This document shows, one piece after another, positions 42,913 to 52,739 of a stretch of 64,000 nucleotides of DNA; the stretch's first letter is position 1; each line of letters begins with the position of its first letter. Made by a program: the position numbers and the translations under genes. The DNA is from Pseudofrankia inefficax (GTDB lineage: Bacteria; Actinomycetota; Actinomycetes; Frankiales; Frankiaceae). The notes beneath the pieces were generated by a model, which had not been told where the DNA came from, did not search any database, and saw only the letters and a program-made list of their open reading frames with translations. The stretch spans positions 1,550,001 through 1,614,000 of the forward strand of contig NC_014666.1 of assembly GCF_000166135.1 (NCBI RefSeq), written 5' to 3'.

Positions 42913-43110
42913 CTACCGGCGCGAGCTTCCCTCACGTCGGTACGAGAACGGGCCGGGAAGGTCGACGCTGGACAGGCCGCCGTGGCCGCGTTTGGACCAG
43001 ACCCGCCAGGAGACACGACCGAGCTTGAGCGTGACAGAGGAGATCCCGTGCTCACCTATGTTCATGTGAAACGGGCCGATCTTGGGGCGACGGGTATAGC
43101 GCAGGCCCAT
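42913..43110 (-). CDS. Small DUF4236-like protein
   Basis: 65 aa: MGLRYTRRPKIGPFHMNIGE followed by HGISSVTLKLGRVSWRVWS and a C-terminal GLSSVDLPGPFSYR. The pattern of an N-terminal RYxxRxKIGP strand, a SxxGISS turn and a terminal LPGpfSYR matches DUF4236-type small proteins, whose function is unknown. GGAG lies about 8 nt before the ATG and a strong terminator follows. No signal peptide or membrane helix. The gene stands alone. Confidence 0.6.
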   Translation of the reverse strand: MGLRYTRRPKIGPFHMNIGEHGISSVTLKLGRVSWRVWSKRGHGGLSSVDLPGPFSYRREGSSRR

Positions 43111-43447
43111 GTCAGTGCTCCAGGACTGTCAGTGAGGTGTTCCAGGGAACACGCGCCGGACTTTGGCGGCGATGATCGACAATTTCCCCGTTTTCGTCGC
43201 ATCAACCCTTTTGGCCTCGACAGGTGCCCGACCGCCGGGCGTCGCCCGGGGCCCCGGCCGACCTGGGTTCCCGACGCGATCGCCCGAGCGACCTGCCCCG
43301 CGTCCGCCGGGGCGACGGCGACTGGTGACCTGGCTCGGAACCCCGAAGCGGCCCAGCGGTAAATGGTTCGCGAGCGTCCCAGTTCCGCGTGATGATTCCG
43401 TCGTTCGCCGCGGCGACCGTGCACGGCGAACCTGGCGAGGGAGATTC
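43111..43447. other. Intergenic region before the carboxylesterase
   Basis: 337 bp with no gene I can support. It should hold the promoters of the divergent small gene (leftward) and the carboxylesterase (rightward). An open frame continues upstream of the esterase ATG but shows no family similarity. Confidence 0.5.
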
Positions 43448-44995
43448 ATGACGACGACCGGCGCTCTGGGATCGGCGCCCGCGGGGTTGGGGCCGCAGGT
43501 CCGAGCGGTGGGCGGACGGCTGCGCGGCAGCCGGGAGTCGGGCGTGGCCGTCTTTCGCGGTATCCCGTTCGCCGCGCCGCCGGTCGGGGCGCTCCGGTTC
43601 GCCGCGCCGCGGCCGGCAGCGACCTGGGACGGCGTTCGGACGGCGGTGTCGTACGGCCCACCGGCGCCCCAGACCAGCGAGATCGGCGAGGTCCCGGCAT
43701 CTCAGGGTGAGTCGGGCGACGACTGGCTTACGGTCAACGTCTGGTCGCCCGAGCCTGACCCCGCCGCGAAGCTCGCGGTTCTGGTGTGGATCTACGGCGG
43801 CGCCTACACGTTCGGCGTGGCCAGCCGGCCCGAGTTCGACGGCGGCCGCCTCGCCCGGGAGGGCGGCGTGGTCGTGGTGACGTTCAACTACCGCCTCGGC
43901 ATCGAGGGATTCGCGCAGATCGCGGGAGCGCCCTCCAATCGGGGCCTGCTCGACCAGGTCGCCGCCCTGGAGTGGGTACGCGACAACATCACCGCCTTCG
44001 GCGGCGACCCGGACCGGGTCACGATCTTCGGCGAGTCGGCTGGCGGCGGTTCGGTCGCCGCCCTGCTGGCCATGCCACGGGCGGCGGGGCTGTTCCGCGC
44101 CGCCGTCGCGCAGAGCGTGCCGGGCACCTTCTTCTCGACGGACCTGGCCGCCGACATCGCCGCCGCCTGCGCCGACGAGCTCGGGCTGGCTCCCACGGTC
44201 GCCGACCTGGCCGCCGTGGACCCGGCTCTGCTGGCTCTCGCCGGAGACGCCGTCGCCGCCACGATCATGGAGCGGGCGCGACGCTGGGGCCAGCCGGCCC
44301 GCCGGTCGATCCTGTTCGCGCCCGTCGTCGACGGCGACGTCCTGCCGGCCACCCCGTGGCAGGCCCTCGCCGACGGCGCCAGCCGGGCCGTGCCCCTGCT
44401 CGTCGGCCACACCCGCGACGAGCAGCGCCTGTTCACCGCGATGTCCGGCCTGCTCGGCCAGGTCACGCCCGAACAGGCGGACGCGGCGCTACAGGACTTC
44501 GCGCCCGGTCCGGACGGCGCCAGCCGCTACCGGGACGCCTATCCGGAGGCGAGCCCCGACCAGCTCTACGAACTGGTCCACTCCGACTGGCTGTTCCGTA
44601 TGCCCACCCTGCACCTCGCCGAGGCGCAGGCCGCGGCGGGTGGCCGGGCGCACCTCTACGAGTTGGCCTGGCCGGCCCCGGGCATGGGCGGCACGCTCGG
44701 CGCCTGCCATGGCCTCGACGTACCGCTCGTGTTCGGCAACCTCACCGGGAGCCAGCCGGCGATGCTGATCGGCGAGCCGACCACTCCAGAGGCGGAGGTG
44801 TTGTCCGCGCGCATGCGAACCGCCTGGACCAGTTTCGCCACGGAAGGCGACCCGGGCTGGCCGGCCTACGAGCCGGATAGGCGTCTCACGCAGGTCTTCG
44901 ACACCCCCTCGGTCATCACCGCCTATCCGGAAGAGCGGTCCCGCCTGATCTGGCGGAACCATTCCTTCCCGGTCCTCGCCCTGCCCGGCGAATAG
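43448..44995 (+). CDS. Type B carboxylesterase
   Basis: 515 aa from the ATG after GGCGAGGGAG; upstream sequence in frame is not conserved. Carboxylesterase/acetylcholinesterase fold: VRAVGGRLRGSRESGVAVFRGIPFAAPPVGALRF at the N-terminus, oxyanion region WIYGGAYTFG, nucleophile elbow GESAGGGSVAALLAMPRA with Ser near residue 199, acid GHTRDEQRLF, and catalytic His in GACHGLDVPLVFGN. All catalytic residues are present. No signal peptide, so probably intracellular. Substrate unknown; related actinobacterial enzymes act on p-nitrobenzyl or aromatic esters. Confidence 0.93.
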   Translation: MTTTGALGSAPAGLGPQVRAVGGRLRGSRESGVAVFRGIPFAAPPVGALRFAAPRPAATWDGVRTAVSYGPPAPQTSEIGEVPASQGESGDDWLTVNVWSPEPDPAAKLAVLVWIYGGAYTFGVASRPEFDGGRLAREGGVVVVTFNYRLGIEGFAQIAGAPSNRGLLDQVAALEWVRDNITAFGGDPDRVTIFGESAGGGSVAALLAMPRAAGLFRAAVAQSVPGTFFSTDLAADIAAACADELGLAPTVADLAAVDPALLALAGDAVAATIMERARRWGQPARRSILFAPVVDGDVLPATPWQALADGASRAVPLLVGHTRDEQRLFTAMSGLLGQVTPEQADAALQDFAPGPDGASRYRDAYPEASPDQLYELVHSDWLFRMPTLHLAEAQAAAGGRAHLYELAWPAPGMGGTLGACHGLDVPLVFGNLTGSQPAMLIGEPTTPEAEVLSARMRTAWTSFATEGDPGWPAYEPDRRLTQVFDTPSVITAYPEERSRLIWRNHSFPVLALPGE

Positions 44996-45051
44996 CGCGC
45001 GACATTCGCGGCAGGATTGGCACGCCCTGCGCGGCCGCCCGCGGGGGTCGC

Positions 45052-45498
45052 CTAGCTGAGTGTGACGGTCTCGCCGTCGCTGGCCAGATGCTCGACCCGG
45101 TCGAGGCCCGGAACGGCGGGTACGCCCGGGTCGGTGGGGGCATAACCCGAGGTCAGGACGGTCGTCGAGTTCAGGTTGACGACGACGTCGATCTTGTCGC
45201 CCCGCTGGCCGCCGCCCGTCGCCGGGATGTCGGCCTGGTGCTCGGTTCCGTCGCAGACGGCGGATTGCGGCGCGCCAAAACCACCGGAGAACCCGACCGC
45301 CGCCTCCAGGCTGATGGTGCCCGGTGTTCCGGCAGGACAGGCGTAGGAGACACCGATGAGCAAGGTTCCCCCGTTGACGGCCGCTCGATCGATTTTGACT
45401 CTTTTCGAGGGAGAAGAGGATCCGCCGCAGCCGGCAATGCCGACGGCCATGATTAGAGCGGCCACGAGGTGCGGTTTGTAGAACGCCATTCGGCGCAT
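45052..45498 (-). CDS. Small lipoprotein of unknown function
   Basis: 148 aa. Signal MRRMAFYKPHLVAALIMAVGIAGC with lipobox GIAGC and mature Cys near residue 24, then GGSSSPSK. The mature domain has one Cys pair (YACPAGTPG and SAVCDGTEHQ) and alternating strands (GGTLLIGVSYACPAGTPGTISLEAAVGFSG, KIDVVVNLNSTTVLTSG), so it is likely a small beta-sandwich on the outer face of the membrane. No family recognised. It stands alone between a convergent esterase and the betaine-type cluster. Confidence 0.8.
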   Translation of the reverse strand: MRRMAFYKPHLVAALIMAVGIAGCGGSSSPSKRVKIDRAAVNGGTLLIGVSYACPAGTPGTISLEAAVGFSGGFGAPQSAVCDGTEHQADIPATGGGQRGDKIDVVVNLNSTTVLTSGYAPTDPGVPAVPGLDRVEHLASDGETVTLS

Positions 45499-45711
45499 CG
45501 GCCAACCACCCGTCTCTAGTGCGGTCTTCTTGGCTCGCCCGGCATCCGTGACGATTTCTCTTGCGGGCTACCGTAATGCCGATATTTCGGGATTTACCCT
45601 ATCCGTGCGTGGCCCTCGGACCGGGCCATCGCGGCGACCTACCGCGGCGCGAAGGTGTCGTGTCACTGACACGGGCATTTCAGGTGGTTGGCGGGCGTCC
45701 CAGACCTGAGG

Positions 45712-46845
45712 TCAGGCCTGCAGGCGCCGGACCCAGTCGTGGAAGGCGCCCAGATGGTGCTCGCTCGGCACCAGCACGCCGCCCCTGGCGTAGGCCCGCG
45801 AGGCCATCGCCGGCTGGCAGCGTTCACAGGCGGCGAAGTCCTGCCGGTTGACCCGGTCGAACAGCTCGACGGAACGATCGAGGTCGGTGCCTGCCTCGAC
45901 GACGGCCGGCAGGTAAAGCCAGTCGCACTCGACCAGCGTGCGGTCGGCCGCCACCGGAAACATCCGGTGCAGGATGACGTGGTCGGGAACCAGGTTGACG
46001 AAGACCTGCGGGCGGATCGTGATCGCGTAGTAGCGACGCTCCTGCGCCGGCGCCAGGCCGGGCAGGCGCTCGACCCCTGGCGACCCGTCGACGGTGAAGC
46101 CCGCGACGTCCGGGCCGAACTCGGCGCCGTGCCCCACGTAGTACTGCGCGGCGTAGCCCCGGGCGAACTCCGGCAGGACGCGGACGAGCTCGGGGTGGAT
46201 CGCCGGGCAGTGGTAGCACTCCAGGAAGTTCTCGACCAGCAGCTTCCAGTTGGCCGCCACGTCGTACGAGACGCGCCGGCCGACGCGCAGGCCCGCCACC
46301 TGGTAGCGCTCGATCGCCGCCGGATCTCCCAGCCGCTCGGTGGCCGCGCCGATGACCGTCTCCTCGAACGACGGCGGCGACGCGGCAGGGCACACCCAGA
46401 CGTAGCCGAGCCACTCGCGCACATGCACCCGGTGCAGGCCGTAGGCGGACCTGTCGACGTCGGGCGCGTCCGCGAGGTTCGGCGCGGCGACGAGCGAGCC
46501 GTCCAGGGAGTACGTCCAGGCGTGGTACGGGCAGCGCAGGGTGCGCCGCGTCCGCCCGGCCGCCTCGACGCACAGCCGCGCGCCCCGGTGCCGGCACACG
46601 TTGAGAAAAGCGTGCACGGCTCCGTCGAGCGCCCGGGTGATCAGGACGCTCTCCCGGCCGACCGGCACGGTGCGGAACTGTCCGGGCTCGGCGAGGTCCG
46701 AGCCGTGCACCGCGCACGTCCACACCCGTTCGAAGATCCGTTCCTGCTCCCGGGCGAAGACCTCCGCCGACGTGTACGCGGCGCCGGGCAGCGTCGGCAG
46801 CAGGGTCGGGCCGGCCGGGTCCGGGCGGGAGGCGGGATCGGTCAT
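45712..46845 (-). CDS. Rieske aromatic-ring-hydroxylating-type oxygenase, GbcA-like
   Basis: 377-aa terminal oxygenase. Rieske [2Fe-2S] ligands CRHRGARLC and CPYHAW (Cys84, His86, Cys105, His108). Mononuclear iron site in [13 protein letters not shown] (His212, His217). In this genetic setting, next to sarcosine oxidase and dimethylglycine dehydrogenase genes, it most resembles glycine betaine (or similar quaternary amine) demethylases that make dimethylglycine and formaldehyde. A reductase partner (GbcB) is expected but not encoded in the window, and stachydrine or carnitine-type substrates are alternatives. ATG overlaps the previous stop by 4 nt. Confidence 0.88.
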   Translation of the reverse strand: MTDPASRPDPAGPTLLPTLPGAAYTSAEVFAREQERIFERVWTCAVHGSDLAEPGQFRTVPVGRESVLITRALDGAVHAFLNVCRHRGARLCVEAAGRTRRTLRCPYHAWTYSLDGSLVAAPNLADAPDVDRSAYGLHRVHVREWLGYVWVCPAASPPSFEETVIGAATERLGDPAAIERYQVAGLRVGRRVSYDVAANWKLLVENFLECYHCPAIHPELVRVLPEFARGYAAQYYVGHGAEFGPDVAGFTVDGSPGVERLPGLAPAQERRYYAITIRPQVFVNLVPDHVILHRMFPVAADRTLVECDWLYLPAVVEAGTDLDRSVELFDRVNRQDFAACERCQPAMASRAYARGGVLVPSEHHLGAFHDWVRRLQA

Positions 46846-48005
46846 CGAGGAGCCGTCAGGGCGGCGCGGGCCGGGTCGAACAGCGCGATCGGGTGGGGGG
46901 TCGAACCGGTCAGGGCGAGGTCGGCGAGGATCTCCCCGACGACCGGGACGAACTTGAAGCCGTGCCCGGAGAAGCCGCAGGCGACGGTGACCCGCTCGTG
47001 CGCGGGATGCCTGGCGATGACGAAGTGCTCGTCGGGCGTGTTCGTGTACATGCAGGCCTTGGCCCGCAGGAAGCGCCCGGCGGCGTCCGGCAGCCGGGCT
47101 TCCAGATGGGCGGCCATGTCCTCGATCTCCCGCGGGCGGATGGCGCGGTCGATGGTGTCGGGCGTGGTGACCTCGCCGCGGCGGAAGAACGCCACCTTCA
47201 CGCCGCCGTCCGGGCCGTCCAGCGCCGGGAAGCCGTAGACCTGGATCCCGGCGGACTGCTCCCAGATGTAGATCGGCTGGCGCGCCGGCAGGAAAGGCTC
47301 GACGCCGCCGCGCGGGGCGAACCAGAACTGCACGTGGCGCTCGACGACGAGCGGCAGGCCGAGGTCGGCGAGCAGCCGCGAGGCCCAGGGGCCGGGGCAG
47401 ACGACGAGGGCGTCGGCCCGGTAGGTCCCGGCGGCCGTGCGGACCGCGACCCCCGCGCCGTCGGCCGACCACGACACCACCGGCTCGTGGAAACGCAGCT
47501 CGGCACCGAGGCCGGCGGCCAGCGCCAGGTTGGCCTCGACGGTCGCCTCCGGCCGGACCAGCCCGGCCTTGTCCTCGTACAGCGCCACCTCGTCCGGCTC
47601 GGGCCGGAACAGCGGATACCGCCGGCGGATCTCGGCCGCGTCGAGCAACTCGTGCGGCAGCCCCCACTCCCGGGCGCTGCGCAGGCTGCCGGCGACGACC
47701 ACCGAGTCCGGCCGGCCCGCCATGAGCCCGCCGGTCAGGGTGATCAGGTCCCGGCCGGAGTCGCGCGCCAGCTTGTCCCACAGCTCATAGGCGCGCAGCA
47801 GCAGCGGCACATAGGCCGGGTCCTCGAAGTAGGACTGGCGGGTGATCCGAGACCCGCCGTGGCTCGCGCCCTGGTCGTGGGCCGGGCCGAACCGCTCCAG
47901 GCCCAGCACCCGGCGCCCACGGGCGGCCAGGTGATAGGCGGCCGAGCTGCCCATGCCGCCGAGCCCCGCCACGATGACGTCGTACGCCCGCACCCCGCAC
48001 CTCAT
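46842..48005 (-). CDS. Monomeric sarcosine oxidase / N-methyl amino acid oxidase
   Basis: 387-aa FAD enzyme oxidising N-methyl amino acids, producing glycine (from sarcosine), formaldehyde and H2O2. FAD motif [23 protein letters not shown] near residue 8, [17 protein letters not shown], and the covalent flavin-linking Cys in [13 protein letters not shown] (Cys318), then [10 protein letters not shown]. The ATG lies immediately after the dimethylglycine dehydrogenase stop. The order, Rieske oxygenase, sarcosine oxidase and dimethylglycine dehydrogenase, gives all demethylation steps from betaine to glycine. Confidence 0.92.
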   Translation of the reverse strand: MRCGVRAYDVIVAGLGGMGSSAAYHLAARGRRVLGLERFGPAHDQGASHGGSRITRQSYFEDPAYVPLLLRAYELWDKLARDSGRDLITLTGGLMAGRPDSVVVAGSLRSAREWGLPHELLDAAEIRRRYPLFRPEPDEVALYEDKAGLVRPEATVEANLALAAGLGAELRFHEPVVSWSADGAGVAVRTAAGTYRADALVVCPGPWASRLLADLGLPLVVERHVQFWFAPRGGVEPFLPARQPIYIWEQSAGIQVYGFPALDGPDGGVKVAFFRRGEVTTPDTIDRAIRPREIEDMAAHLEARLPDAAGRFLRAKACMYTNTPDEHFVIARHPAHERVTVACGFSGHGFKFVPVVGEILADLALTGSTPHPIALFDPARAALTAPR

Positions 48006-50312
48006 TCATCGCCGGATCCTGCTGCCCGTCGGGTCGAACAGCGGCGCCGCCCGCACGGTCGCGGCGACCCGCTCGTCGAAATAGGCGATCTCCACCGGCT
48101 GCCCCGGCGTGCTGAGAGCCCTGGGCAGCCACGCGTAGGCGATCGGGGCGCCGACGCTGTAGCCGTAGGCGGCGCTGGTCACGTGGCCGACCGGCACGCC
48201 GTCGGCCAGCACCGGCTCGCGGCCCGCCGGCACCGTCCGGCCGTCGTCCACCGTCAGGCAGCACAGGGCTCGCGGGCCGTCCGGCCGCAGGGCCGCCCGG
48301 CCGACGAAGTCGCCGTGTGCGAGGTTCACGGCGAAGCCCAGGCCAGCCGAGTACGGGTCGTCCTGCGCGGTCATATCCACGCCCCAGGCCCGGTAGCCCT
48401 TCTCCAGCCGCAGGCTCGTCAGCGCGCTGCGCCCGGCGGCGACGGCGCCGACCGACGCACCCGCCGCCCACAGCGTGTCCCACAGCCGCGGGCCCAGCTC
48501 GGCGCTCGCGTACACCTCCCAGCCGAGCTCGCCGACGTAGGAGACGCGCAGCATCGTGACCGGCACCGCGTCGAGGTGGGTGCGGCGGGCGGTGAAGTAG
48601 CCGAACGCCTCGTGCGCGAGGTCCAGCGTCGTCAGCGGCGCCAGCAGGTCGCGGGCGGCCGGGCCCCACACCCCGACGCAGCAGGTCCCACCGGTGATGT
48701 CGGCGACGTGCACGTCGGCCGGGGCGTGCGCGCGCAGCCATGCCAGGTCGAGGCTCGAGTTGACGCCGAGCTGGAACTCCCGCGGGCCCAGGCGCGCCAC
48801 CGTGATGTCGCCGCGCACCCCGGCGCCCTCGTCGAGCAGCAGGGCGTACGTGACGGCGCCGACCGGCCGGTCGACGTGGTTGGAGCACATCCGCTGCAGG
48901 AACGCGGCCGCGCCGGGGCCGGTCACCGCGAGCCGCTTCAGCGGGGTCAGGTCGAACAGGCCGACCCGCTCCCGGGTGGCGAGCGCCTCGGCCGCCGCGA
49001 TCGGTGACCAGTGCCGAGCCGCCCAGACGTCCCGCGGCGGCAGGTCCGGCACCGGCAGGCCGGCGTTCGCCTCGAACCACAGCGGCCGCTCCCAGCCCGC
49101 GCCCTCGGTGAAACGGGCGCCGAGCGCGATGTGGCGGGCGTAGAACGGGCTCACCCGCAGCGGCCGCGGGTCGCCGGCAGGGTCGAGCGGGTGGATGACG
49201 TCGTACACCTCGACGAACGCGCGCTGCCCGCGGGCGTTGACGTAGGACGGCGAGAGCTGGGCCTCCTCGAAGCGCTGGGTGTCGCACTCGTGCAGGTCGA
49301 CCGACGGGCGCCCGTCGACCAGCCACTCGGCGACCGCCCGCGCGACCCCGGCGGAGTGGGTGACCCAGACGGCCTCGGCCAGCCACAGGCCAGGCCGGCC
49401 CTCGACCGGGCCGAGCAGCGGGAACCCGTCGGGCGTGAACGAGAAGACCCCGTTGAGGCCGTGCTCGATGTCGGGGAGGCCGGGCAGCAGCGCCCGGGCG
49501 TCCGCGAGCGACGCGGCGAACTGCTCGGCGGCGAACGGCGGCTCGACGTCGGTCGGCATCGGGTCGTGCGCGTACGAACCGATGCCGAGGCAGCCCGCCG
49601 TCTCGCGGAAGTACAGATCCCGGTCCTGATGCCGCAGGATCGGCACCCCCGAGGGCAGGCCGCGCACCGGGCCGGTGACCGCGTACTGGTGCGCCAGCGG
49701 CAGCAGCGGGACGGGCGCGAGCTTCGGCCCCCAGTACCCGGCCGCGCAGACGACGAGGTCCGCCGGGACGTGCCGGTCACCGACCCGGACCCCGTCGTCC
49801 TCGAGCGCGGTCACCTCCTGGCGGCCGTGGAAGACCGCGCCACGGGCGATCGCGGCCTGCGCCTGCGCCCGGGCGGCGTCGACGGCGCGGGCCAGGCCGT
49901 CGGTCGGCACGTGCAGGCCGCCGAGCACCCGATCCGGCTCCAGCAGCGGGAACAGGGCGTGGCACTCGGCGGGGGAGAGGACCCGCGCCGCGATGCCCCA
50001 CGCGAGGGCGAAGCCGTGGCGCCGGTGCAGCTCCGCCAGCCGCTCGGGCGTCGTCGCGACCTCGATGCTCCCGACCTGGTCGAAGCAGCCGAGGGCCAGG
50101 TACTTCTCGACCGTGTACCGGGCGAAGCCGGCCATCGTCCGCGACGGGTTCACCTGGAACACCAGGCCCGGCGCGTGCGACGTCGAGCCGCCGGTGCGAA
50201 ACAGCGGGCCGCGGTCGAGCACCGTGACGTCCGTCCAGCCGCGCGCCGTCAGCTCGTCGGCGAGCGCGCACCCGACGATGCCGGCACCGACGATCACGAC
50301 CCGTGGGCTCAT
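48006..50312 (-). CDS. Dimethylglycine dehydrogenase-like FAD/GcvT fusion protein
   Basis: 768 aa in two parts. Residues 1-400 are a DAO-type FAD domain (VVIVGAGIVGCALADELTARGW, TSHAPGLVFQVNPSRTM) followed by a FAO-like middle segment to about 440. Residues about 440-768 are a GcvT/aminomethyltransferase domain binding tetrahydrofolate (VGLFDLTPLKRLAVTGPGAAAFLQRM, SYVGELGWEVY, LRLEKGYRAWGVDMT). Such fusions oxidise dimethylglycine or sarcosine and pass the one-carbon unit to folate. Its stop abuts the sarcosine oxidase start, and 4 bp separate it from the GMC gene. The covalent-flavin His motif of the mammalian enzyme is not obvious. Confidence 0.9.
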   Translation of the reverse strand: MSPRVVIVGAGIVGCALADELTARGWTDVTVLDRGPLFRTGGSTSHAPGLVFQVNPSRTMAGFARYTVEKYLALGCFDQVGSIEVATTPERLAELHRRHGFALAWGIAARVLSPAECHALFPLLEPDRVLGGLHVPTDGLARAVDAARAQAQAAIARGAVFHGRQEVTALEDDGVRVGDRHVPADLVVCAAGYWGPKLAPVPLLPLAHQYAVTGPVRGLPSGVPILRHQDRDLYFRETAGCLGIGSYAHDPMPTDVEPPFAAEQFAASLADARALLPGLPDIEHGLNGVFSFTPDGFPLLGPVEGRPGLWLAEAVWVTHSAGVARAVAEWLVDGRPSVDLHECDTQRFEEAQLSPSYVNARGQRAFVEVYDVIHPLDPAGDPRPLRVSPFYARHIALGARFTEGAGWERPLWFEANAGLPVPDLPPRDVWAARHWSPIAAAEALATRERVGLFDLTPLKRLAVTGPGAAAFLQRMCSNHVDRPVGAVTYALLLDEGAGVRGDITVARLGPREFQLGVNSSLDLAWLRAHAPADVHVADITGGTCCVGVWGPAARDLLAPLTTLDLAHEAFGYFTARRTHLDAVPVTMLRVSYVGELGWEVYASAELGPRLWDTLWAAGASVGAVAAGRSALTSLRLEKGYRAWGVDMTAQDDPYSAGLGFAVNLAHGDFVGRAALRPDGPRALCCLTVDDGRTVPAGREPVLADGVPVGHVTSAAYGYSVGAPIAYAWLPRALSTPGQPVEIAYFDERVAATVRAAPLFDPTGSRIRR

Positions 50313-50316
50313 GGCG

Positions 50317-51822
50317 TCAGGTCGCGGTCATCGGGTCGGCCGTCATCAGGTCGGCGCAGCGCTCGGCGACGAGCAGCACCGTGACCATCGGGTTCACCGA
50401 GGGAAGCGTCGGGAAGACGGACGCGTCGGCGATCCGCACGTTCGCCAGCCCGCGCAGCCGCAGCTGCGGGTCGACCACCGCCAGCGGGTCGTCGGGCGCT
50501 CCCATCCGGCAGGTGCTGGCCGGGTGGTAGACGGTGTGGTGGGCGGCCCGGCCGTACGCGGACAGCTCCGCGTCGGTCGTCAGCGCCGGGCCCGGCGCGA
50601 TCTCGCGGGCGATCCAGTCCCGCAGCGGGGCGGCCCGCGCCACCTCGCGGGCCAGGCGCAGGCCGTCGACCACGGTCCGGTCGTCGTAGCCCTCGGCGTC
50701 GGTGAAGTACCGGAAGTCGAGCAGCGGCTTGGTCTCGGGCCGGTCGTCGGCCAGGGTGAGCCGCCCGCGGCTGCGCGGCCGGGGCACGTTCGGCGTCAGC
50801 CCGAAGCAGTTGTCGACCACCGGGTAGCCGAGCGGCTCGGTGTTGACCGTGAACGGCAGCTGGTAGATGTGGAACATCAGGTCGGGCCGGTCCTGCGCGG
50901 TGTCCCGCCGGACGAACAGCACGGCGTCGGCGTCCATCGCGGACTCGGCCGGCAGCGGCCGGGTCGCCTCCCACATGATGATCGACTCGGGGTGGTCGAG
51001 CAGGTTCGCGCCGACCCCCGGCAGGTCGATCCTCGTCCGCGCGCCCAGGTCCGCGGCCGGCCCGATGCCGGCGAGCAGCAGCAGCCTCGGCGTGTCGATC
51101 GCGCCGGCGCAGAGCACGAACTGGTCGCCGTGGACCTCGCCGCCACTGGTGGCGACGGAGACCACCCGGTCGCCGTCGAGCCTGAGGTCGTAGGCCCAGG
51201 TCTCCGTCAGCAGCGTGAGGTTCGGATGGTCGAGGAGCGGGTGCAGGTAGGCCACGGAGGACGAGCTGCGCACCCCGGTCTCCGGGTGGTAGCCGACCGG
51301 CGCGAACCCCGCTCCTTCGACGAACGGCTTCGCGTTGAAGTCCTCGACCAGCGGCACGCCGAGCGCCTCGACGGACGCGGCGATGAAAGCCTCCGTCAGC
51401 GCGTTGCGGTGCCGGGGCGCCACCGGCACGATGTTGGTCCGCAGCCGCCGGAAGAGCGGGAGCAGGGCGTCATAGGTCCAGCCGTCGGCTCCCGCGGCCA
51501 CCCAGTCCGCGAAGTCGGCCGGCGGCGGCAGGAAGCTGATCATCGTGTTGTGCGACGAGCAGCCGCCCAGCACCTTCGCCCGTGAATGCCGGATGCGGCT
51601 GTTGCCCCGCGGCTGCTCGGTGATCGGGTAGTCGTAGTCCAGCTCGGACTCGAGCAGGTTGATCCAGTTGCGCAGCCGCAGCACCCGCTCGTCCCCGACG
51701 TCGCTCGGCCCGCCCTCGATCAGGCAGACCGTCGCGCCCCGCTCGACCAACCGTGCGGCCACCACGGCGCCGGCCGTCCCACCGCCGACGATCACCACGT
51801 CGTACGAGCCGTGCGCCTCCAT
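50317..51822 (-). CDS. GMC-family oxidoreductase, choline dehydrogenase-like
   Basis: 501 aa from the ATG at 51822 (MEAHGSYDVVIVGGGTAGAVVA); an in-frame start 60 nt upstream would extend into the candidate operator. FAD GxGxxG motif, the GMC signature LGGCSSHNTMISFLP, and the C-terminal active site HHTVYHPASTCRMG plus VFPTLPSVNPMVTVLLVAERCAD. It is the first gene of the demethylation cluster and could oxidise choline to betaine aldehyde; GMC enzymes also act on other alcohols, so this is inferred from neighbours. No betaine aldehyde dehydrogenase gene is near. Confidence 0.88.
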   Translation of the reverse strand: MEAHGSYDVVIVGGGTAGAVVAARLVERGATVCLIEGGPSDVGDERVLRLRNWINLLESELDYDYPITEQPRGNSRIRHSRAKVLGGCSSHNTMISFLPPPADFADWVAAGADGWTYDALLPLFRRLRTNIVPVAPRHRNALTEAFIAASVEALGVPLVEDFNAKPFVEGAGFAPVGYHPETGVRSSSSVAYLHPLLDHPNLTLLTETWAYDLRLDGDRVVSVATSGGEVHGDQFVLCAGAIDTPRLLLLAGIGPAADLGARTRIDLPGVGANLLDHPESIIMWEATRPLPAESAMDADAVLFVRRDTAQDRPDLMFHIYQLPFTVNTEPLGYPVVDNCFGLTPNVPRPRSRGRLTLADDRPETKPLLDFRYFTDAEGYDDRTVVDGLRLAREVARAAPLRDWIAREIAPGPALTTDAELSAYGRAAHHTVYHPASTCRMGAPDDPLAVVDPQLRLRGLANVRIADASVFPTLPSVNPMVTVLLVAERCADLMTADPMTAT

Positions 51823-51846
51823 CAGCAGCCCCGCCCCGTCCCCCGC

Positions 51847-51884
51847 TGTTGCGGATGGCACAACTTGCTGCCCCTGCCGCAACA
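51847..51884. promoter_or_regulatory. Candidate IclR operator upstream of the demethylation cluster
   Basis: TGTTGCGG (51847-51854) and its complement CCGCAACA (51877-51884), perfect 8-bp arms 22 bp apart, starting 25 bp upstream of the GMC start. TGTTGC/GCAACA half-sites are typical of IclR-family operators, and a related repeat lies at the start codon of the iclR-type gene next door. Confidence 0.65.
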
Positions 51885-51971
51885 GGATCGGATGGGAATC
51901 GCCGGCCGGTCAATGGGCCGAGCCAGGAGTTCACCCGCGCGAAACCGTCCCGCTGTGGGCGCCTTCAGTTG

Positions 51972-52739
51972 CTAGGAGAGGTGGCCGACCGCCGCGTTGA
52001 TGTCTGTCGCGGCCCTGCGGACGGCCTCGGCGACCTCGGGGAAGCTCCCCTCGGGAAGGCGGTAGGTCGGCCCCGAGACGCTGACGGCCGCGCGTAGCTG
52101 GCCACCCCAGCCGCGGATCGGCGCGGCCACCGCGTTGAGGCCGATTTCCAGCTCCTCGCGGGTGCTGGCCCAACCACGGTCGGCGACGTCCCGCAGCTCG
52201 GCGGCCAGGACGGCGGGGTCGGTGATCGTGTGGGGCGTGAACCGCTCCAACGGATCTTTTACGAGCCTGTCCCGTTCGTCGGGCGGCAGCGTGCTGAGCA
52301 GGACCTTGCCGCTGGACGTGGCGTGCAGGGGCGTCCGCTGCCCGACCCAGTTGTGGCTGGCCACGGCCGCTGGCCCGCGGACCTGACTGATGTTGACGGC
52401 GAAGCCACGGTCGACGATGGCCACGTTGACGGTCTCGCCCAGCTCGTCGGCCAGCCGCTCGCAGACCTCGCGACTCGCGTGCCCGAGGTCGAACTGCGCG
52501 GTCACGGCACCGGCCAGCCGCGCGATGCCCAGCCCCAGCCGGTACTTCCCCCGCCCGCGCGGCTGCTCGACGAGCCCCCTGTGCTCGAGCGCCCCCAGGA
52601 GCCGGGAGGCGGTCGACTTGTGCACCCCGAGCTCGGCCGCGACCTCGGTGACGCCCGCTTCTCCGCCGCGCGCCAGGATCTCCAACACGGTGACCGCGCG
52701 ATCGACCGACTGCACGAGCGCCGTCTCGCTGTTGCTCAT
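51972..52739 (-). CDS. IclR-family transcriptional regulator
   Basis: 255 aa. N-terminal winged helix at residues 8-65 (SVDRAVTVLEILARGGEAGVTEVAAELGVHKSTASRLLGALEHRGLV) followed by the IclR effector domain (YRLGLGIARLAG, ASHNWVGQRTPLHATSSGKVLL, GWASTREELEIGLNAVAAPIR). It is upstream of and in the same direction as the demethylation cluster, 149 bp from it. Related inverted repeats lie in front of the cluster and over this gene's own start codon, suggesting control of both. Confidence 0.93.
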   Translation of the reverse strand: MSNSETALVQSVDRAVTVLEILARGGEAGVTEVAAELGVHKSTASRLLGALEHRGLVEQPRGRGKYRLGLGIARLAGAVTAQFDLGHASREVCERLADELGETVNVAIVDRGFAVNISQVRGPAAVASHNWVGQRTPLHATSSGKVLLSTLPPDERDRLVKDPLERFTPHTITDPAVLAAELRDVADRGWASTREELEIGLNAVAAPIRGWGGQLRAAVSVSGPTYRLPEGSFPEVAEAVRRAATDINAAVGHLS

